Shown here: piece by piece, positions 17,395-26,707 of the stretch
Numbering within the stretch: the stretch's first letter is position 1
Layout of the letters: every line of letters starts with the position of its first letter
Source: Rhizobium altiplani
Lineage (GTDB): Bacteria; Pseudomonadota; Alphaproteobacteria; Rhizobiales; Rhizobiaceae
Assembly: GCF_001542405.1 (NCBI RefSeq)
Contig: NZ_LNCD01000003.1
Coordinates: forward strand, 62,001 to 126,000
DNA: 64,000 nucleotides
Reading direction: 5' to 3'
Notes under the pieces: model-generated
Seen by the model: the letters and a program-made list of their open reading frames with translations, nothing else
What the model was told of the DNA's origin: nothing
Databases searched by the model: none
Program-made: the position numbers and the translations under genes

Positions 17395-18128
17395 TCGACC
17401 GCCGCGAGCATCGCTTCAACAGTGGCAACCGTCTCCATAGTGGCGGCTGGCGCCCGCGCGACCATGAATACGTCGATGCCGAGCTGGCGTGCAGCCTGGA
17501 TCTTTGCATAAGTCGCCGAACCGCCACTGTTCTTGGTCACAAGGGCATCGATGCGATGGGTACGGAGCAGCGAAACTTCGCTTGCGACGTCGTAAGGGCC
17601 ACGATCGAGAACGAGCTGGACGTCGGGAAGAACAAGCGGCGGGTCGACAGGATCAACGCTTCGCACAAGGTAAGAGTGTTGGGGGGCGGCTTCGGCGCGA
17701 TGGGCTTCCTGGCGCCCGATTGCCAGGAAGACCCGGCGAGGGGAGGGGCCAAGCCGCTCTATCGCTTCCGCGATGGTCGCGACCGGCGTCCACCGATCAC
17801 CCGGCTCAGCCATCCATTCTGGCCTGCGCAAGGCGAATGCGGGTATGCCTGTGGCAGCAGCAGCCTCACTGGCACTTCTGGAGATGCGAGCCGCGAACGG
17901 GTGCGTTGCATCGATCAGAAGGTCGAAACCACCATCACGCAGAAAGGCAGCCAGTCCTTCGGCACCACCAAAACCGCCGATGCGCAGCGGAACCGGCTGA
18001 TCGGAGGGTTTCTCCGTTCGACCAGCAAGCGAGAGCAAAGTCTCGTACCGGCCAGTGCCCTCAAGCGCTTCAGCGAGAGCGCGCGCTTCGCCGGTGCCTC
18101 CGAGCATCAGGATGCGGATTTTGCCCAT
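17358..18128 (-). CDS. cobK: Precorrin-6A reductase
   Basis: NADPH-dependent reductase converting precorrin-6A to dihydro-precorrin-6. The ATG at 18128 opens GKIRILMLGGTGEARALAEAL, the family nucleotide-binding start; the frame extends upstream to 18257 but that part is the shadow of cobL. LLIDATHPFAARIS (about residue 76) and DALVTKNSGGSATYAK (about 200) are conserved blocks. It is inverted within the cob cluster: its 3' end overlaps cobJ by 37 bases and its start codon shares two bases with the cobL start. Its promoter must therefore lie inside cobL. Confidence 0.93.
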   Translation of the reverse strand: MGKIRILMLGGTGEARALAEALEGTGRYETLLSLAGRTEKPSDQPVPLRIGGFGGAEGLAAFLRDGGFDLLIDATHPFAARISRSASEAAAATGIPAFALRRPEWMAEPGDRWTPVATIAEAIERLGPSPRRVFLAIGRQEAHRAEAAPQHSYLVRSVDPVDPPLVLPDVQLVLDRGPYDVASEVSLLRTHRIDALVTKNSGGSATYAKIQAARQLGIDVFMVARAPAATMETVATVEAMLAAVDHLFPPAMNRGV

Positions 18129-19359
18129 GTCTGATCTGCCTTCCGCTCCCGGCCAACGCTGGCTGACTATTATCGGCATCGGCGAAGATGGTCCAGCCGG
18201 ACTGGGTGACGAGGCGAAGCGGCTGATCGCTGCCGCACCGGTCGTCTTCGGTGGCAAGCGGCATCATGAGCTCGTGGCCGGGCTCATCACCGGCAAGAGG
18301 CTCGCCTGGGAAAGCCCTTTCGAGAGGTCTATTGAGGCAGTCGCCGCGCATCGGGGCTCACCGGTCGTCGTCCTCGGTTCAGGCGATCCGTTTCTCTACG
18401 GTATTGGCGCAACGCTGTCGCGCCGCATAGGTGCCGAGGAAATGCGTGTCATCCCGGCGCCTTCCTCGTTCAGCCTGGCTGCCTCGCGCCTTGGCTGGCC
18501 ACTGCAAGAGACGGCTACAATTTCGCTGCATGGCCGACCGCTGGATCTGATCCGGCCACACCTGCACCACGGCAGGCGGATCATCGCACTGACCTCCGAT
18601 GGCGAGACGCCGGCGCAAATTGCGGAGCTCCTTCGCGTCACAGGCTTCGGCGAATCCCGCCTGCACGTCCTTGGGGCACTTGGCGGGGATCGCGAGCGGC
18701 AGCGCTCAGCGCGTGCCGATCGCTTCGACCTGGGAGAGATTGACCCGCTCAACGTTTGCGCGATCGAAATCGTGGCAGGGGAGGGGGCGCGAACGATACC
18801 GTTCACATCGGGGCTGGACGACGCGCTTTTTGAACACGATGGCCAGATCACCAAACAGGAGATCCGTGCAATCACGCTTGCAGCCCTGGGTCCGCGCCAT
18901 GGTGAACTGCTTTGGGACATCGGCGCAGGCTCCGGCTCGATCGGCATCGAATGGATGCTCGCCGACCCGTCACTGCGCACAGTCGCCATCGAGCAATCGG
19001 GTGAGCGAGCCGCGCGTATCGCAAGAAATGCGGTTTCTTTCGGCGTTCCCGGGCTTGCGATCGTGGAGGGAACCGCCCCCGAGGCACTTGCGAACCTGCC
19101 CGAGCCCGACGCGGTCTTCGTCGGCGGCGGCGGCAGCGAGGAAGGTGTACCCGAGGCAGCACTTCACGCCTTGAAGAGGGGAGGGCGTCTCGTTGCCAAT
19201 GCCGTTACCCTTGAAATGGAGTCCATGCTGTTTTCGTTGCAGCAGCAGCATGGCGGCACATTGACACGTATCGAAATAGCGCGCGCGGCGCCCCTTGGCG
19301 GTATGACCGGTTGGCGTCCGGCGATGCCCGTCACGCAATGGCGCTATACAAAGAAGTGA
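18127..19359 (+). CDS. cobL: Precorrin-6Y C5,15-methyltransferase (decarboxylating)
   Basis: Fusion enzyme of 410 residues. The N-terminal half is a CbiE-type methylase ([18 protein letters not shown] at the start, [18 protein letters not shown] near 78). The C-terminal half is CbiT-like, with the SAM motif [18 protein letters not shown] near 262 and [12 protein letters not shown] near 330. It methylates C5 and C15 and decarboxylates ring C's acetate. The start is the ATG at 18127, overlapping the divergent cobK start codon; a longer frame to 18055 lies within cobK and is not favoured. cobM follows after ten bases. Confidence 0.94.
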   Translation: MSDLPSAPGQRWLTIIGIGEDGPAGLGDEAKRLIAAAPVVFGGKRHHELVAGLITGKRLAWESPFERSIEAVAAHRGSPVVVLGSGDPFLYGIGATLSRRIGAEEMRVIPAPSSFSLAASRLGWPLQETATISLHGRPLDLIRPHLHHGRRIIALTSDGETPAQIAELLRVTGFGESRLHVLGALGGDRERQRSARADRFDLGEIDPLNVCAIEIVAGEGARTIPFTSGLDDALFEHDGQITKQEIRAITLAALGPRHGELLWDIGAGSGSIGIEWMLADPSLRTVAIEQSGERAARIARNAVSFGVPGLAIVEGTAPEALANLPEPDAVFVGGGGSEEGVPEAALHALKRGGRLVANAVTLEMESMLFSLQQQHGGTLTRIEIARAAPLGGMTGWRPAMPVTQWRYTKK

Positions 19360-19369
19360 GAGAAAGCAG

Positions 19370-20131
19370 ATGACGACAGTGCATTTTATCGGCGCGGGGC
19401 CGGGGGCAGCGGACCTGATTACGGTGCGCGGCCGTGACCTCATCGCCAAATGCCCGGTTTGTCTCTACGCGGGTTCGATCGTCTCCCCGGAATTATTGCA
19501 ATATTGCCCGCCCGGCGCACGCATCATCGATACAGCACCGATGTCGCTTGATGAAATCGAGGCCGAGTACCTGCGGGCCGCCGCAGCCGGGGAGGACGTC
19601 GCGCGATTGCATTCGGGCGATCTTTCCGTCTGGAGCGCCGTTGCCGAACAGATCCGCCGGCTGGAAAAGCACGATATCGGCTATACGATGACACCTGGCG
19701 TGCCTGCCTTTGCGGCGGCAGCGGCAAGCCTTGGCAGGGAACTGACCATTCCAGCCGTAGCGCAAAGCCTTGTGCTCACGCGTGTCTCCGGCCGCGCATC
19801 CCCAATGCCGAACGAGGAAACGCTGGCGAGATTCGGAGCGACGGGCTCGACGCTCGCTATCCACCTTGCCATTCATGCCCTGGAGCAGGTTGTTGCGGAA
19901 CTGACACCGCTCTACGGCGCTGACTGCCCGGTTGCGATCGTCGCCAAGGCGTCCTGCCCGGATGAGAGGATCGTCCGGGGGACGCTTGGTGACATCGAGG
20001 AAAAGCTGGCTGCCGCTCCCATCGAGCGAACGGCCATCATCTTCGTCGGCCAGACGCTTGCGGCCAGCGGCTTTCGCGAGAGCTCGCTCTATGATGCGTC
20101 CTACCAGCGACGCTTTCGCGGTCGGGAGTAG
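19370..20131 (+). CDS. cobM: Precorrin-4 C11-methyltransferase
   Basis: Last gene of the cob run, making precorrin-5. Family signature [21 protein letters not shown] at the N-terminus, [19 protein letters not shown] near 32, [20 protein letters not shown] near 78 and [21 protein letters not shown] near 107. Length 253 residues, normal. The start has GAGAAAGC before it, ten bases after cobL. It is convergent with the isomerase gene, with only 18 bases between the two stops. Confidence 0.94.
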   Translation: MTTVHFIGAGPGAADLITVRGRDLIAKCPVCLYAGSIVSPELLQYCPPGARIIDTAPMSLDEIEAEYLRAAAAGEDVARLHSGDLSVWSAVAEQIRRLEKHDIGYTMTPGVPAFAAAAASLGRELTIPAVAQSLVLTRVSGRASPMPNEETLARFGATGSTLAIHLAIHALEQVVAELTPLYGADCPVAIVAKASCPDERIVRGTLGDIEEKLAAAPIERTAIIFVGQTLAASGFRESSLYDASYQRRFRGRE

Positions 20132-20149
20132 GGGAGGGGACTGCGCGCC

Positions 20150-20962
20150 TCAGACCTCAGCCGAAAGGTAGTCCATGCTCGCCCGCAGCGCCTTTGCCGG
20201 ATCGTCGAGGTCATGCACCTTGGCCGCGAACGGTTCGAACGAAAACGGTCCGGCATAACCCGCCTTTATGAGAGCACGCATTTGCCCGGCATTGTCCAGA
20301 CGATCATCCGCCGCCACCAGAACACGGTGGGGATCGCGCATATCCGCGATCGAGACGGCAGGATCGCTGACACCGGAAATATGAACCAGCCCGGTCAAGT
20401 CAGCGAAGAGTTGTTCTTCGCCGGCAAGGTGATGATGGAAGGTGTCATGCACCAGCTTGAACGTGGACCGTCCAGCCACAGCGTCGATTGCCTCGACAGC
20501 CTCCGCCTTTGACCGGAGCGAACAAATCTCGAAGCCGAGGGGTTCGACAAGGCCCATGATTCCGGCGGCATCGAGCATCGGCTTCAAGGCAGCCAGCGAC
20601 CGGCGGAGATTTTCCTGCCGCTCGCCATCGGCACGACCAGTGCCATCGTTTTTCGGGACAAGAACAAGAGCGCGCGCGCCGCATCCCTTGGCATAGTCGA
20701 TCAGTTCTCGGGCTTCGTCGGCACGCGTGGCGTTCCACTCGTTGAAGCGCTGCAGCGCATTGATCGAGAGAATGGTCAGACCATGACGCTCTGCGGCCTG
20801 GGCAACAGTCTCCGGCAACGTCCCATCGAGGATCGCATTGCCCGCAAGATCGTTGCGGATCTCAACCGCGTCAATGCCAAGCGACGTCGCCAACGCAAAG
20901 AGATCTTCAATCGCCAACGATGGCGCCGCCATATGGTTGAGGGCAAAACGAACGAGCGGCAT
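20150..20962 (-). CDS. TIM-barrel sugar isomerase, IolI-like
   Basis: Xylose-isomerase-like TIM-barrel protein of 270 residues, closest by eye to 2-keto-myo-inositol isomerase (IolI). Visible metal-site candidates are Glu in GLVEPLGFEICSLR (about residue 138), His/Asp in KLVHDTFHHHLAG (about 172), HISGVSD (about 196) and Glu in FSFEPFA (about 246), spaced as in this superfamily. IolI interconverts inosose forms in myo-inositol use, but no other inositol genes are adjacent, so the substrate is uncertain. Good ribosome binding sequence (AGGA) before the start. Confidence 0.65.
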   Translation of the reverse strand: MPLVRFALNHMAAPSLAIEDLFALATSLGIDAVEIRNDLAGNAILDGTLPETVAQAAERHGLTILSINALQRFNEWNATRADEARELIDYAKGCGARALVLVPKNDGTGRADGERQENLRRSLAALKPMLDAAGIMGLVEPLGFEICSLRSKAEAVEAIDAVAGRSTFKLVHDTFHHHLAGEEQLFADLTGLVHISGVSDPAVSIADMRDPHRVLVAADDRLDNAGQMRALIKAGYAGPFSFEPFAAKVHDLDDPAKALRASMDYLSAEV

Positions 20963-21657
20963 TCTTGGTATCCTCCTAAACCTTGGTATTCACGGCAGGT
21001 GTTAGGCAACTCTCTATCTCAATCGGCTCCCTGATCCATCCACTGCGAGCACCGAGGCGCTTTCATTCGTGACAGAAAATAGGCCATCCATGAGAGATGT
21101 CCCTCATGGCGAGGCTCCCACGGCAGCACAAGGCGCAATAGCGGTCGGGAGCGCGCAACGAACGTTATATAAGAATAGTAGGGTCTGTATATTCGGCGAT
21201 TGGAAGAAAACTAAACAGTTACTTCGGCGCAACTCAGGGCGCTAGGAATACATAAAATGCGCTTCTCGGGCGTATTTTTGGTTAACAAAGATCCCCCCTG
21301 TAACATAATTCAGGATTTTTATTCTAACGCAATTCAGTTGGCATGGCCTTTTAATACTGCGTTTTTATCTATATGAAACTGAATTTCACGATTTACCAAA
21401 GATAGGTATAAATTTGTATGCCGTCCTTTTCTGCGTTAACCTTTGGAAATATTTTTGTATTGCTTATTAGCATCTATGTATGTAGCTTCTTTATAAAGTA
21501 GAAATTCGACATCCACAAAATAGTTGTTGGGCACAAGTTGGGTCTCTACTTTATGCATACTAAAGGGGATCATCACTGCGTTCAGGGGACCGTCGCAAAG
21601 TATTGCGTATACTTGATGCGAACCATCCCCCCAGCACTAAAGGGTATGAGGGCTAGT
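20963..21657. other. Long AT-rich intergenic region
   Basis: Nearly 700 bases without a credible gene. From about 21150 on the sequence is clearly AT-richer than its neighbours, with runs such as tttttat and ttaacc. It must contain the promoter of the LuxR-type gene at 21658 and that of the divergent isomerase, but no convincing -35/-10 pair or operator was recognised. The frame upstream of 21658 is open to 21538 but lacks a ribosome binding site. Confidence 0.5.
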
Positions 21658-22452
21658 ATGAATTACGTACCTTCGGAATTTGAAAGTGGCAGAATCGCAT
21701 TGAACAGGCTGCGGCCTGTACCGACACTCTCCAAGGCAAGCACGGAGTTCGAGGATATTGAAAGGGAGCAAGGCGATGATCAGTGCCTGCTGATTATCGA
21801 CGCCAGAACGCTCGAACGCGAATGCCTTGCGACGACCTTGAAAGCGAACGGCCTTAGCATGGGTGCTATTGCCGTCGGCTCGATTGAAGAGTGGCAGCGC
21901 AAGAAAGATACCCACCGCCCGGTTGGCGCGGTCCTTCTCAACATTGCCGGCCGGAGGGCTGAGGATGCCAGCCTGTCCGAAGAAATCGCGACGATCACCG
22001 CAGAGCTTGCACCGGCTCCGGTCGTCATTCTGGGCGATGGCGATGACCTCAACCAAACCTTGAAGATGCTCCAATGCGGCGCGCGCGGTTTCATACCGAC
22101 GTCCGTCGGAATTGAGGTGTGCGTCGAGGCACTTGCTCTTGCGGTTGCAGGTGGCACCTTCATCCTGGCGGGGAACAGCTTTTCTCCGTCTGCAGCAGAA
22201 ACTGCCTCGATCGACATGAGCCAAAACCAGCAGCGGCCGAAGGAACTCACGCGCATCTTTACGCTGAGGCAAGCCGAGGTCGTACAGGCGCTTCGCAAGG
22301 GAAAGGCGAACAAGATCATCGCCTATGAGCTCAATCTGCGCGAAAGCACTGTCAAGGTTCACATCCGGAACATCATGAAGAAACTAAAGGCAACGAACCG
22401 GACCGAAGTTGCATACAAGCTCAATGACATGTTCCAAAGCGATGCAAGATGA
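21658..22452 (+). CDS. LuxR-family transcription factor with atypical receiver domain
   Basis: DNA-binding regulator of 264 residues from the ATG at 21658, which has GAGGG five bases before it. Residues about 43-165 have the fold pattern of a response-regulator receiver, but the phospho-acceptor position is Asn95 (VLLN) and the conserved Lys is replaced (GARGFIPT), so normal phosphorylation is not expected. Residues 197-258 are a NarL/LuxR helix-turn-helix (LTRIFTLRQAEVVQALRKG, then STVKVHIRNIMKKL). It stands alone, without a histidine kinase, in AT-rich surroundings, next to a glycosyltransferase gene on the opposite strand. Target genes are unknown; similar orphan regulators in rhizobia often act on motility or polysaccharides. 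Confidence 0.82.
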   Translation: MNYVPSEFESGRIALNRLRPVPTLSKASTEFEDIEREQGDDQCLLIIDARTLERECLATTLKANGLSMGAIAVGSIEEWQRKKDTHRPVGAVLLNIAGRRAEDASLSEEIATITAELAPAPVVILGDGDDLNQTLKMLQCGARGFIPTSVGIEVCVEALALAVAGGTFILAGNSFSPSAAETASIDMSQNQQRPKELTRIFTLRQAEVVQALRKGKANKIIAYELNLRESTVKVHIRNIMKKLKATNRTEVAYKLNDMFQSDAR

Positions 22453-22509
22453 GCTAAAGCCGCCGAGTAGTTTTTACAGGCATCCACCTTCCGGTGGGAA
22501 ATGATATCG

Positions 22510-22557
22510 CGGATGATCTCAGCGTGAAGTTGAGATCATCCGATGTGGTGTGTTTTT
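22510..22557 (+). terminator. Factor-independent terminator
   Basis: CGGATGATCTCA (22510-22521) pairs perfectly over 12 bp with TGAGATCATCCG (22531-22542), loop of nine bases, followed after a short spacer by TTTTT (22553-22557). Ends the LuxR-type gene. Confidence 0.72.
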
Positions 22558-22720
22558 ATATTGCCCGACAGCCTGGCAAGGATCGCCTACGGTCCATAAG
22601 AATGCCACCGCTTAAAGGGCGTTGAGGCTTGCAACTCGCTGACGCTTCAAATCGTGTTGATTTGAGTACCTGCGAGCAACATTTAAACCCGCCGCTTTTG
22701 CGCGATATGCTTCATCCGGC

Positions 22721-23749
22721 TCAGCTGAGCGATTGAAAGCACTGTTTCAGAATTACCTTCAGATTGGTTCCATCAACGTCGATTTGGCGGGTTGGCGGAA
22801 TCTTGCCAATTAACGCCGCCGTCACTGAGAAAGTAGACTGGCTGGAATGGATAAGCCAATCGCATCGCGCGAGAGCCCACATGTCGATCAAGGCGTTCCG
22901 TGCCTCACGCAGCGGATCTTCAAAAGTATCGGCGGCCTCGTGTAGAGGCCTTCCATCACAAGTCAAAGCTTTATCAACTAAAAATACCCGCTGGAACGAT
23001 TCCTTGATTCTTGTTTGTATTTCAGCGTTGTCGGTAGCAAGAAATATATCCGAGTCTGGAAGCCGCTTCCGCAGCCTCCTTAGTTCCCGCTCGATACGCG
23101 AGATGGATACCTTGCGATCCGTAAAGCGGACATGCACCCCGATCACCGCGCGACCGCGATCCGCAAAAAGGGCATCAACGGCGTTTAGCACAAGCGGCGT
23201 CGGAGTGAAGTGAAGCTTTAGCTTCTCGTGGATAATTTCGCCGCGCGAGCGACCCGCAAATCGGGGATCACGGTTCATCCGGTGCCGTAGACGCAACAGC
23301 TTCGGAAGATAAGACCAGAATACGCCCACAGTTTGCGGCGGATCTTCGCCAGCAAGGTCAATCGACAGCTTTCGGTAGATAAAAGGACTGCTATGGCTTC
23401 GAGGGAAGCTCTCGCTCACAATATCGACTGGATGGCTAGCCAGTTGGCCAGACCAGAGTGCCGGTGCCACTTCGCGCTCATCGTCGTAGCAGGCAGGATC
23501 AATTCCCACAGGGTCCTGGAACAGCAAAGGATAAACGTTAACTCCTGCCGGAGCATACGTGCCATCGCGCCAGTCAATGACGGGCACCCGTCCCCCGAGT
23601 TCGGCAAGCACCACGCCGGTCACTGCCGATAGCATGCGATTACCAAAGCCGCCCTTGGCTTTGATCAAGAGCACCTTCAGGCCTGCTAGCTCGCGATCAA
23701 CGGAAAAAAAAGACTTCGGCTGCACTGTGCGATTGGAAATCTCGACCAT
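22721..23749 (-). CDS. NodZ-like (GT23) fucosyltransferase family protein
   Basis: Cytoplasmic glycosyltransferase resembling NodZ, the alpha-1,6-fucosyltransferase that decorates Nod factors. Three NodZ/GT23 features are visible: GGFGNRMLSAVTG with VPVIDWRDGTYAP about 20 residues later, VIGVHVRFTDRK in the middle (the GDP-sugar site contains HxR), and DIFLATDNAEIQ with SSQSTFSVTAA toward the end. The ATG at 23749 (342 residues) has AGGCAAGA before it; a GTG at 23794 is an alternative start without such a site. No nod genes are nearby, so a surface polysaccharide is a more likely acceptor. AT-rich flanks suggest horizontal origin. Confidence 0.68.
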   Translation of the reverse strand: MVEISNRTVQPKSFFSVDRELAGLKVLLIKAKGGFGNRMLSAVTGVVLAELGGRVPVIDWRDGTYAPAGVNVYPLLFQDPVGIDPACYDDEREVAPALWSGQLASHPVDIVSESFPRSHSSPFIYRKLSIDLAGEDPPQTVGVFWSYLPKLLRLRHRMNRDPRFAGRSRGEIIHEKLKLHFTPTPLVLNAVDALFADRGRAVIGVHVRFTDRKVSISRIERELRRLRKRLPDSDIFLATDNAEIQTRIKESFQRVFLVDKALTCDGRPLHEAADTFEDPLREARNALIDMWALARCDWLIHSSQSTFSVTAALIGKIPPTRQIDVDGTNLKVILKQCFQSLS

Positions 23750-24306
23750 TTCTTGCCTGAGGACCTTTTGCTGAACTCCGATACCTCGTGACACGATAAA
23801 CTGCTGCCACGTAACTTATGACCGCCCCGACACCTTCTTCTTTGGCGAAGACAAGGCTCTTTGCTTTTTTATTCGCACCCCGACGTTTTAACTGTCATTT
23901 AACAGAGCATACATCATACTTAATGTATATTTTGCTTACGCTAACATGCGTTATTAGTATTATGCAACAATTATCAATTTTCTGCTTCGCAGCAAAAACT
24001 TGAATATAATTCGCCTTCACAGTATTTCTTTATTCACCCAAAATCGAGCGCAATATATTTTCAGACCAAAAAAGGAACAATGCCCTTTCCGACCGACCAT
24101 TCTTTTTTGCGGCGTTGATAACAGTCGACTGTGCGACTTTAATGCGCCCAGCGGTTTCTGCGTCGAGTGTTAGTCAGGCGGGCGTCGCTACGGGAGAAGC
24201 CATTTGATCGGTTCGGAATCAGAACCATCAGGCAGCCCTTGAAGCCGCATTGAGCCCTGTACGACCGATCGTTGGCAAACTGACAGTTCCTCGCAGAATG
24301 GCCCCT
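23750..24306. other. AT-rich intergenic region
   Basis: About 550 bases without a supported gene. From 23870 to 24060 it is strongly AT-rich and holds only a short open frame (23818-24003) with hydrophobic, unlikely coding content. From 24100 to 24300 base composition returns to normal. No mobile-element gene, repeat or tRNA was recognised. It likely includes the promoter of the NodZ-like gene. Confidence 0.45.
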
Positions 24307-25293
24307 CTATTCTAGTTCGGGATTACCGCTGGGTTCGTAACGCGCCTGCCGAGGCGAGCCGCTCGCAGGATGACCTTTGAGCGATGGCGGCTTCCGCCCC
24401 AGGATCTGCCTGAACCCTTTCGCAGAAAAGGGCTGCACAAGTTGCGCCAGAAAGCCCTCGGCAACCCTTCCGCTGATTCCGATCTCCACAGGCGGCCTGC
24501 GCGCGGGATTGAAATAAGTACCAAATATCTGATCCCACAGCACAAGGTTTTCGCCATAGTTGGTGTTGCCCTCGGCCAACACCCTGGAGTGATGCCATCG
24601 ATGCAGTCGGGGTGTGCTGAAAATCCAGTCGAGCGGACCTGTCCTGACATCGATGTTGCAGTGGGTGAGAAGGCCGATGAAGGCCGTGACGGCACTGGTC
24701 CAGAGAAAGACCGGCAAGGGCGCGCCCAAGAGATAGAGGGGGATCTGGCTAAGCGCTATCTTGAAAAGTGAATCAACGACGTGAAAGCGGCCGGTGTTGA
24801 CGACCCACAGGCGCTCGACGCTGTGATGCAGGGCATGAAACCGCCAGAGCGAAAGAAACTCGTGCGCAGCACGATGCGCAACGTAGAGACCGAACTCCGC
24901 GATGATCAACCCCAATACAGCTTGAAAGAAGACAGGCCAGTGATCCGGCCATATTGATGTTGGCGATGTGACTGCCGGCTGTACAACGGTGGCAATCGCC
25001 ATAGGGGCTGACGCTCCGATCGCCGCGGCAAGTTGCACGCCGCCTTTTGTCAGGAGCGTGTGTGCGATGTCGTTGAACGTTTCGCCATCGTGCTTCAGCC
25101 ATTCCTGTTCATAAGGCATCAGCCGCTCGAAGCCTGCGATCGCCGCCACGATCGACAGATAGACGACGTTGAACCACAACAGCGGTGCCCCAGTGTGAAA
25201 AGCCCAACCCGCCCCGATCAATCCCGCCGCAAAGAGCGCGGGCCATAGCGCCCACGACGCCACTGTATAAAGCGCCGACTTGCCTTCATTCAT
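24307..25293 (-). CDS. Sterol desaturase/fatty acid hydroxylase family protein
   Basis: Integral membrane di-iron oxygenase of the fatty acid hydroxylase superfamily, 328 residues from the ATG at 25293. The histidine boxes are visible: HRAAH, then FHALHHS, and HRWHHS, between hydrophobic helices. NTNYGENLVLWDQIFGTY is a typical C-terminal block. Substrate cannot be assigned; bacterial members hydroxylate or desaturate lipids such as hopanoids, ornithine lipids or fatty acids. A longer frame to 25329 begins with a basic stretch and is less likely. Divergent from the transporter at 25525. Confidence 0.85.
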   Translation of the reverse strand: MNEGKSALYTVASWALWPALFAAGLIGAGWAFHTGAPLLWFNVVYLSIVAAIAGFERLMPYEQEWLKHDGETFNDIAHTLLTKGGVQLAAAIGASAPMAIATVVQPAVTSPTSIWPDHWPVFFQAVLGLIIAEFGLYVAHRAAHEFLSLWRFHALHHSVERLWVVNTGRFHVVDSLFKIALSQIPLYLLGAPLPVFLWTSAVTAFIGLLTHCNIDVRTGPLDWIFSTPRLHRWHHSRVLAEGNTNYGENLVLWDQIFGTYFNPARRPPVEIGISGRVAEGFLAQLVQPFSAKGFRQILGRKPPSLKGHPASGSPRQARYEPSGNPELE

Positions 25294-25524
25294 CACGCGC
25301 ACCCTTCTGCCTTGCGTCAGATGGGGCATGATACACCCCAGTTGTGCCCACGAGGCAAGGCCCGATGCGAGGTTCTTCCCACATCAGGCAAAGCATCGGC
25401 GTCACCGCGAGCGCCAAGACGCCGGATTGGCCGAGGCAGCTTTGCATTACGATTTCTTGCGATTGTCACGAGGCGAGCTTCTTGATAGGCGTCACGCACA
25501 AGACGTAACTCCCGCCGCAGGCCA

Positions 25525-26427
25525 ATGCTCCAACGATCCCCTGACCACGCCCCGAGCCCGCTCGTCGGAATTGCGCTCGCCTGTTCCGGTTATTCACTGT
25601 TTGCCATCCAGGACGCGGTGGTGAAGTGGCTCGTGGCGGATTATGCCGTTCCGCAGATCCTCTTCATGCGCAGCATCATGATTGCGGTTATCGCCGGCAT
25701 CATGGTCCGTCGGCTGCGGCATCCTTCAATGCTCAAAAGCCCACACCGGAAATCGCTGCTGTTGCGGGCGGGCCTCATGCTTTCGGCATGGATGGCCTAT
25801 TATTCGGCTGCACGCCATCTCGGTCTCGCGGAGATCACGACGATGTATTTCTCGGCGCCCATCATGGTCGTGGTGCTGTCGATCTTCATTCTCAAGGAAA
25901 ATGTCGGGCCGATGCGCTGGCTCGCGTGCATCGGCGGGTTCGCCGGCGTGCTGCTTGCCGCCAATCCCGCAGAAGCGCCAAGCCTTGTGCCGGCGGGGAT
26001 GGTCATCTTCGCAGGCTTCTGCTGGGCGTGGAGCACCGTCCTGGTTCGTCTTGTCAGCCGCACCGAGAGCACGCTGAACCAGATGATGGCAACAAGCTTC
26101 CTGTTCGTTGTCGCCTGCGGCGCGATGCTGCCGTGGCTGTGGAAGACGCCGGATCTTTTCGGTTGGGCATTGATGATCGGCCTCGGCTTTGTCGCTGCAG
26201 CCGGTCAGTATCTGCTCTATGAGGGCTTCCGCCATGCCCCCGCGTCAACGCTTGCACCGATGGAATATAGCGGCCTCGTCTGGGCTTTTCTCTACGGTTA
26301 TCTGATCTGGTCGGAAGTCCCGACGGTCAATGTCGTTGCAGGCGCAGTCCTGATCGTCGCCTCCAGCCTCATGCTTGTATGGTGGGAGCGCCGACAGGTG
26401 CTCTCGGCCCGCCGCCTGACGGCATAG
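25525..26427 (+). CDS. EamA/DMT-family transporter
   Basis: Inner-membrane transporter of 300 residues with ten hydrophobic helices, in the two EamA repeats typical of drug/metabolite transporters. The first repeat ends with YFSAPIMVVVLSIFILKENVGPMRW and the second with TLAPMEYSGLVWAFLYGYLIWSEVP, each showing the Pro-Glu helix pattern of the family. Substrate unknown. The ribosome binding site is weak (CAGG). The gene is divergent from the hydroxylase and is followed by the GntR gene region, with a 280-base gap that carries a separate operator. Confidence 0.85.
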   Translation: MLQRSPDHAPSPLVGIALACSGYSLFAIQDAVVKWLVADYAVPQILFMRSIMIAVIAGIMVRRLRHPSMLKSPHRKSLLLRAGLMLSAWMAYYSAARHLGLAEITTMYFSAPIMVVVLSIFILKENVGPMRWLACIGGFAGVLLAANPAEAPSLVPAGMVIFAGFCWAWSTVLVRLVSRTESTLNQMMATSFLFVVACGAMLPWLWKTPDLFGWALMIGLGFVAAAGQYLLYEGFRHAPASTLAPMEYSGLVWAFLYGYLIWSEVPTVNVVAGAVLIVASSLMLVWWERRQVLSARRLTA

Positions 26428-26639
26428 ATCATAGCCACGCTGTCAGTCGGAAGGCTCTGCGCGCCTGCCTCTGGCCATGCGCGTGTCAGAACAAACAGAC
26501 CTCAAGCTACTTTCGAGCCTCCGCATCAGCACGGTCAATCGCCGGTCGCAATCATCCATCTGCCGTCAGGCTGGCTTTCGGAGACCTTGCAGGTGCGGCG
26601 CGATCAATGCAATTCGAGAGCAATTGCATGACCGGCATA

Positions 26640-26657
26640 ATACCAGTATAGCTCCAG
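26640..26657 (+). promoter_or_regulatory. Putative GntR operator upstream of gntR
   Basis: ATACCAG (26640-26646), seven bases, then CCAG (26654-26657). The same pattern occurs inverted at 27471-27488, before the nanE-nanK gene. The pairing of identical half-sites in front of the regulator and its likely target suggests the operator of the GntR protein. Confidence 0.5.
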
Positions 26658-26707
26658 ATGGCGATTTCCAAGAATCTTTTGGCAATCGATCCGTTGCGAG
26701 GATAGGC

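Noticed and set aside
23818-24003. Short open frame in the AT-rich gap
   Set aside because: 61 codons, no ribosome binding site, composition explained by AT-rich DNA.
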